DNA from: Hyaloraphidium curvatum
Taxonomy: Eukaryota > Monoblepharomycota > Hyaloraphidiomycetes > Hyaloraphidiales > Hyaloraphidiaceae
Direction of reading: 5' to 3'
DNA length: 64,000 nt
NCBI GenBank assembly: GCA_025558095.1
Contig: JAIVFI010000007.1
Span: forward strand, 248,001-312,000
Shown here: piece after piece, positions 62,485 through 64,000 of the stretch
Numbering within the stretch: position 1 is the stretch's first letter
Layout of the letters: the number at the start of each line of letters is the position of its first letter
Program-made: the position numbers and the translations under genes
The notes under the pieces: generated by a model
What the model was told of the DNA's origin: nothing
The model's input: the letters and a program-made list of their open reading frames with translations, nothing else
The model's database searches: none

Positions 62485-64000
62485 ATGGACATTCTGCCCG
62501 AAGGAGATGCTGGAGGGGCCAATGACAGCGTGCGGGAGGAGCAGATTGTTCCCATGGATGCCGCAGCGGAGGACATTGCCGCGCTCGAGGTGCACGATGA
62601 ACAGATGGGAGGCCTAGAAGGGGCAGTTGGAGCACCGTTGCAACCCGGCCCACTTGAAGGCTCTTCGGACGAGAAGGCGGAGATAGCACGGTCTGAAGAG
62701 GGACACGTGGAGGTCAGCACCTCGGTTGAAGCCCCGATGGAAGCTGCTGCCGCGGGAACGGACGAGTTTGTCATCTCTTCTTCTACCCGAGTGGTCCTCG
62801 GCGCAGATGGTCTTGGCGGCGACGCTGGGGCCGAAGAAGGGTTCGTTTCGATAGCCGAGGACGACGAGGCGCCTGCTCCGTTGTTCGCTATCGACACGAC
62901 GAAGGAGGAGACAAATCTAGCTCTGTCGTACCGCAAAGCTTCCGAGGAGGACGATCTTGTCGTGCAGCCTGAGCGACAGGGAACAGCCGACGTGGCGGAA
63001 GAGCCGCCAGCGTCTCCCTCGAGGAGTTCCAGCAGCGACTCTAGCTCAGAGTCGGAGTCTGAATCGGCGGGAGGAGGCGAGCCCGAGACGATGCCGGATT
63101 CAGACTACGATTCGCAAGCGGAAAGCAGCGACGATGACGAACTGCTCCCGTCCATCCGCATGACTCTCGAGGAGCGGGAAAAGCTGCTGGTTGCCATGGA
63201 GTCTATGGAAGAGGACGACGATGGCAGCGGCAAGCCCGTTGTCGGAGTTCCGTTCACAAAGAACGAGCTGCTGGTCGGTTTCAATCAACGTTATCGGGCT
63301 CCTTCTGTGCCTAACCGTTTGCTTCCTAGGATCTGCCGCCGGTGGAGCCTCTTCCGATCAAGGAGGTGCCGCCAGACATGTCTCTGGAAGAGATCGGCGC
63401 CGTCCACTCGATCGTCAAGGAGGTCGTGATAGTTGAAGCAAAAGTGTCCGGGGATTACCAAGTTCTGGACATGGACAGCGTGCTCTGCTTCGAAGACCGC
63501 GAGATCCTCGGGAAGGTTAGCCAGGCCCCAGCTTTTGCTCCGATCGAGTTTACATTCTCGACGTACCCAGGTTTTCGACACTTTTGGCCCCGTTGCGCGT
63601 CCCATGTACATGATTCGCTTCAACAGCGTCGAAGATGTCGACCTGGAGAAGGTGGTGGTCGGGAAGCCCGTGTTCTACGCCGCCGACATGGCGCATTTCG
63701 TCTTCACCAAGGCTCTGAAGGCCCAGAAGGGGTCGGACGCTTCCAACAAGTTCGACGAGGAGCCCGACGAGGACGAGCGCGAGTTTTCGGACGACGAGGA
63801 GGAGGCGGAGTACCGGAGGCAGCAGAAGGCAAAGAAGCGCGGCGGCAGCGCGGGCTCGCACCTGCAAAGGGACGATCAAAGACCCGCCGTGGAGGACGAT
63901 GCCGAGGGCATGCTTTCGCGGGGTGATCGTGGCGGGCGAGGCAGAGGTCGCGGCGGCAGGGGACGTGGATTCAACCCCGACCGAGGAGGGCGCCCGATCG
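62485..64000 (+). CDS. NAF1: H/ACA ribonucleoprotein assembly factor NAF1 (3' end outside window)
   Basis: Nuclear assembly factor that binds Cbf5/dyskerin in place of Gar1 during H/ACA snoRNP build-up. The ATG at 62485 opens an acidic, Ser-rich region (SPSRSSSSDSSSESESESAG). Introns after NELL (GTCGGT) and ILGK (GTTAGC) join to DLPPVEPLPIKEVPPDMSLE, IGAVHSIVKEVVIVEAKVSG, LCFEDREILGK and VFDTFGPVARPMYMIRFNSV. The last is the Gar1-like beta-barrel signature. After EKVVVGKPVFYAADMAHFVF an acidic/Lys tail leads to RGG repeats (GDRGGRGRGRGGRGRGFNPD) cut by the window end. The DLPP start of the NAF1 core and FGPVxxPxYxIRF are diagnostic. Confidence 0.94.

Noticed and set aside
1-64000. tRNA genes, rRNA, CRISPR arrays, insertion sequences
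   Set aside because: I looked for T-arm-like GGTTCGAATCC motifs, regular spacer arrays and transposase motifs on both strands and found none convincing.

Overview
The window is a gene-dense, GC-rich stretch of a eukaryotic nuclear genome. Nearly every gene is broken by short introns (about 45-105 bp) with recognisable donor and acceptor sites, so most genes had to be joined across frames by eye. Content points to an early-diverging (chytrid-like) fungus. Fungus-typical families are present: a DUF7719-like membrane protein, an SNG1/DUF3533-like protein, a divergent Mmc1-like dynamin relative and an MRX11-like mitochondrial protein. They sit beside both subunits of propionyl-CoA carboxylase and an EFR3 homologue. 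No species can be named from the sequence alone. I saw no rRNA, tRNA, CRISPR array or intact transposon.

Layout. 1-6.9 kb: tail of an unrecognised Ala/Pro/Glu-rich protein, then the divergent propionyl-CoA carboxylase pair (PCCB minus, PCCA plus). 7-16.5 kb: TRAPP subunit BET5, EFR3, a RING/TRAF-zinc-finger membrane protein, a DUF7719-like protein, an ASX-homology-like nuclear protein and a RING-CH membrane ligase. 16.7-20.5 kb: the unfolded-protein sensor IRE1. 20.5-26 kb: four minus-strand genes (carboxymuconolactone-decarboxylase-like, OsmC-like, mitochondrial serine hydroxymethyltransferase, exosome subunit RRP42). 26-33.9 kb: a cation-chloride cotransporter, ERO1, mitochondrial ferredoxin and a DCR2-type phosphatase. 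34-41.6 kb: a flavoprotein, calcipressin, a beta-lactamase-like serine hydrolase, a cysteine-rich putative secreted protein with a possible frame break, and a small unknown gene. 41.6-50 kb: DPH4, ATG101, a bromodomain-ankyrin protein, proteasome ATPase RPT2 and a short-chain dehydrogenase. 50.6-64 kb: U-box cyclophilin PPIL2/CYP8, the Mmc1-like dynamin relative, the SNG1-like protein, the MRX11-like protein, PEX5, TFIIS and NAF1 (cut by the window end).

Functional links. PCCA and PCCB form one mitochondrial enzyme and share a 264-bp intergenic region. IRE1, ERO1 and the DCR2-like phosphatase are, in yeast, sensor, output and negative regulator of the unfolded protein response, and all lie within 17 kb here. 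The rest is housekeeping without operon-like logic. The most unusual observations are at the level of gene structure: G-rich GTGGGY splice donors, GC-AG introns, a start codon alone on its exon, a final coding exon of five bases, a PEX5 with 13 W-x3-F motifs, and a dynamin relative whose G3 Asp is lost. I did not find a convincing wholly new biological system.
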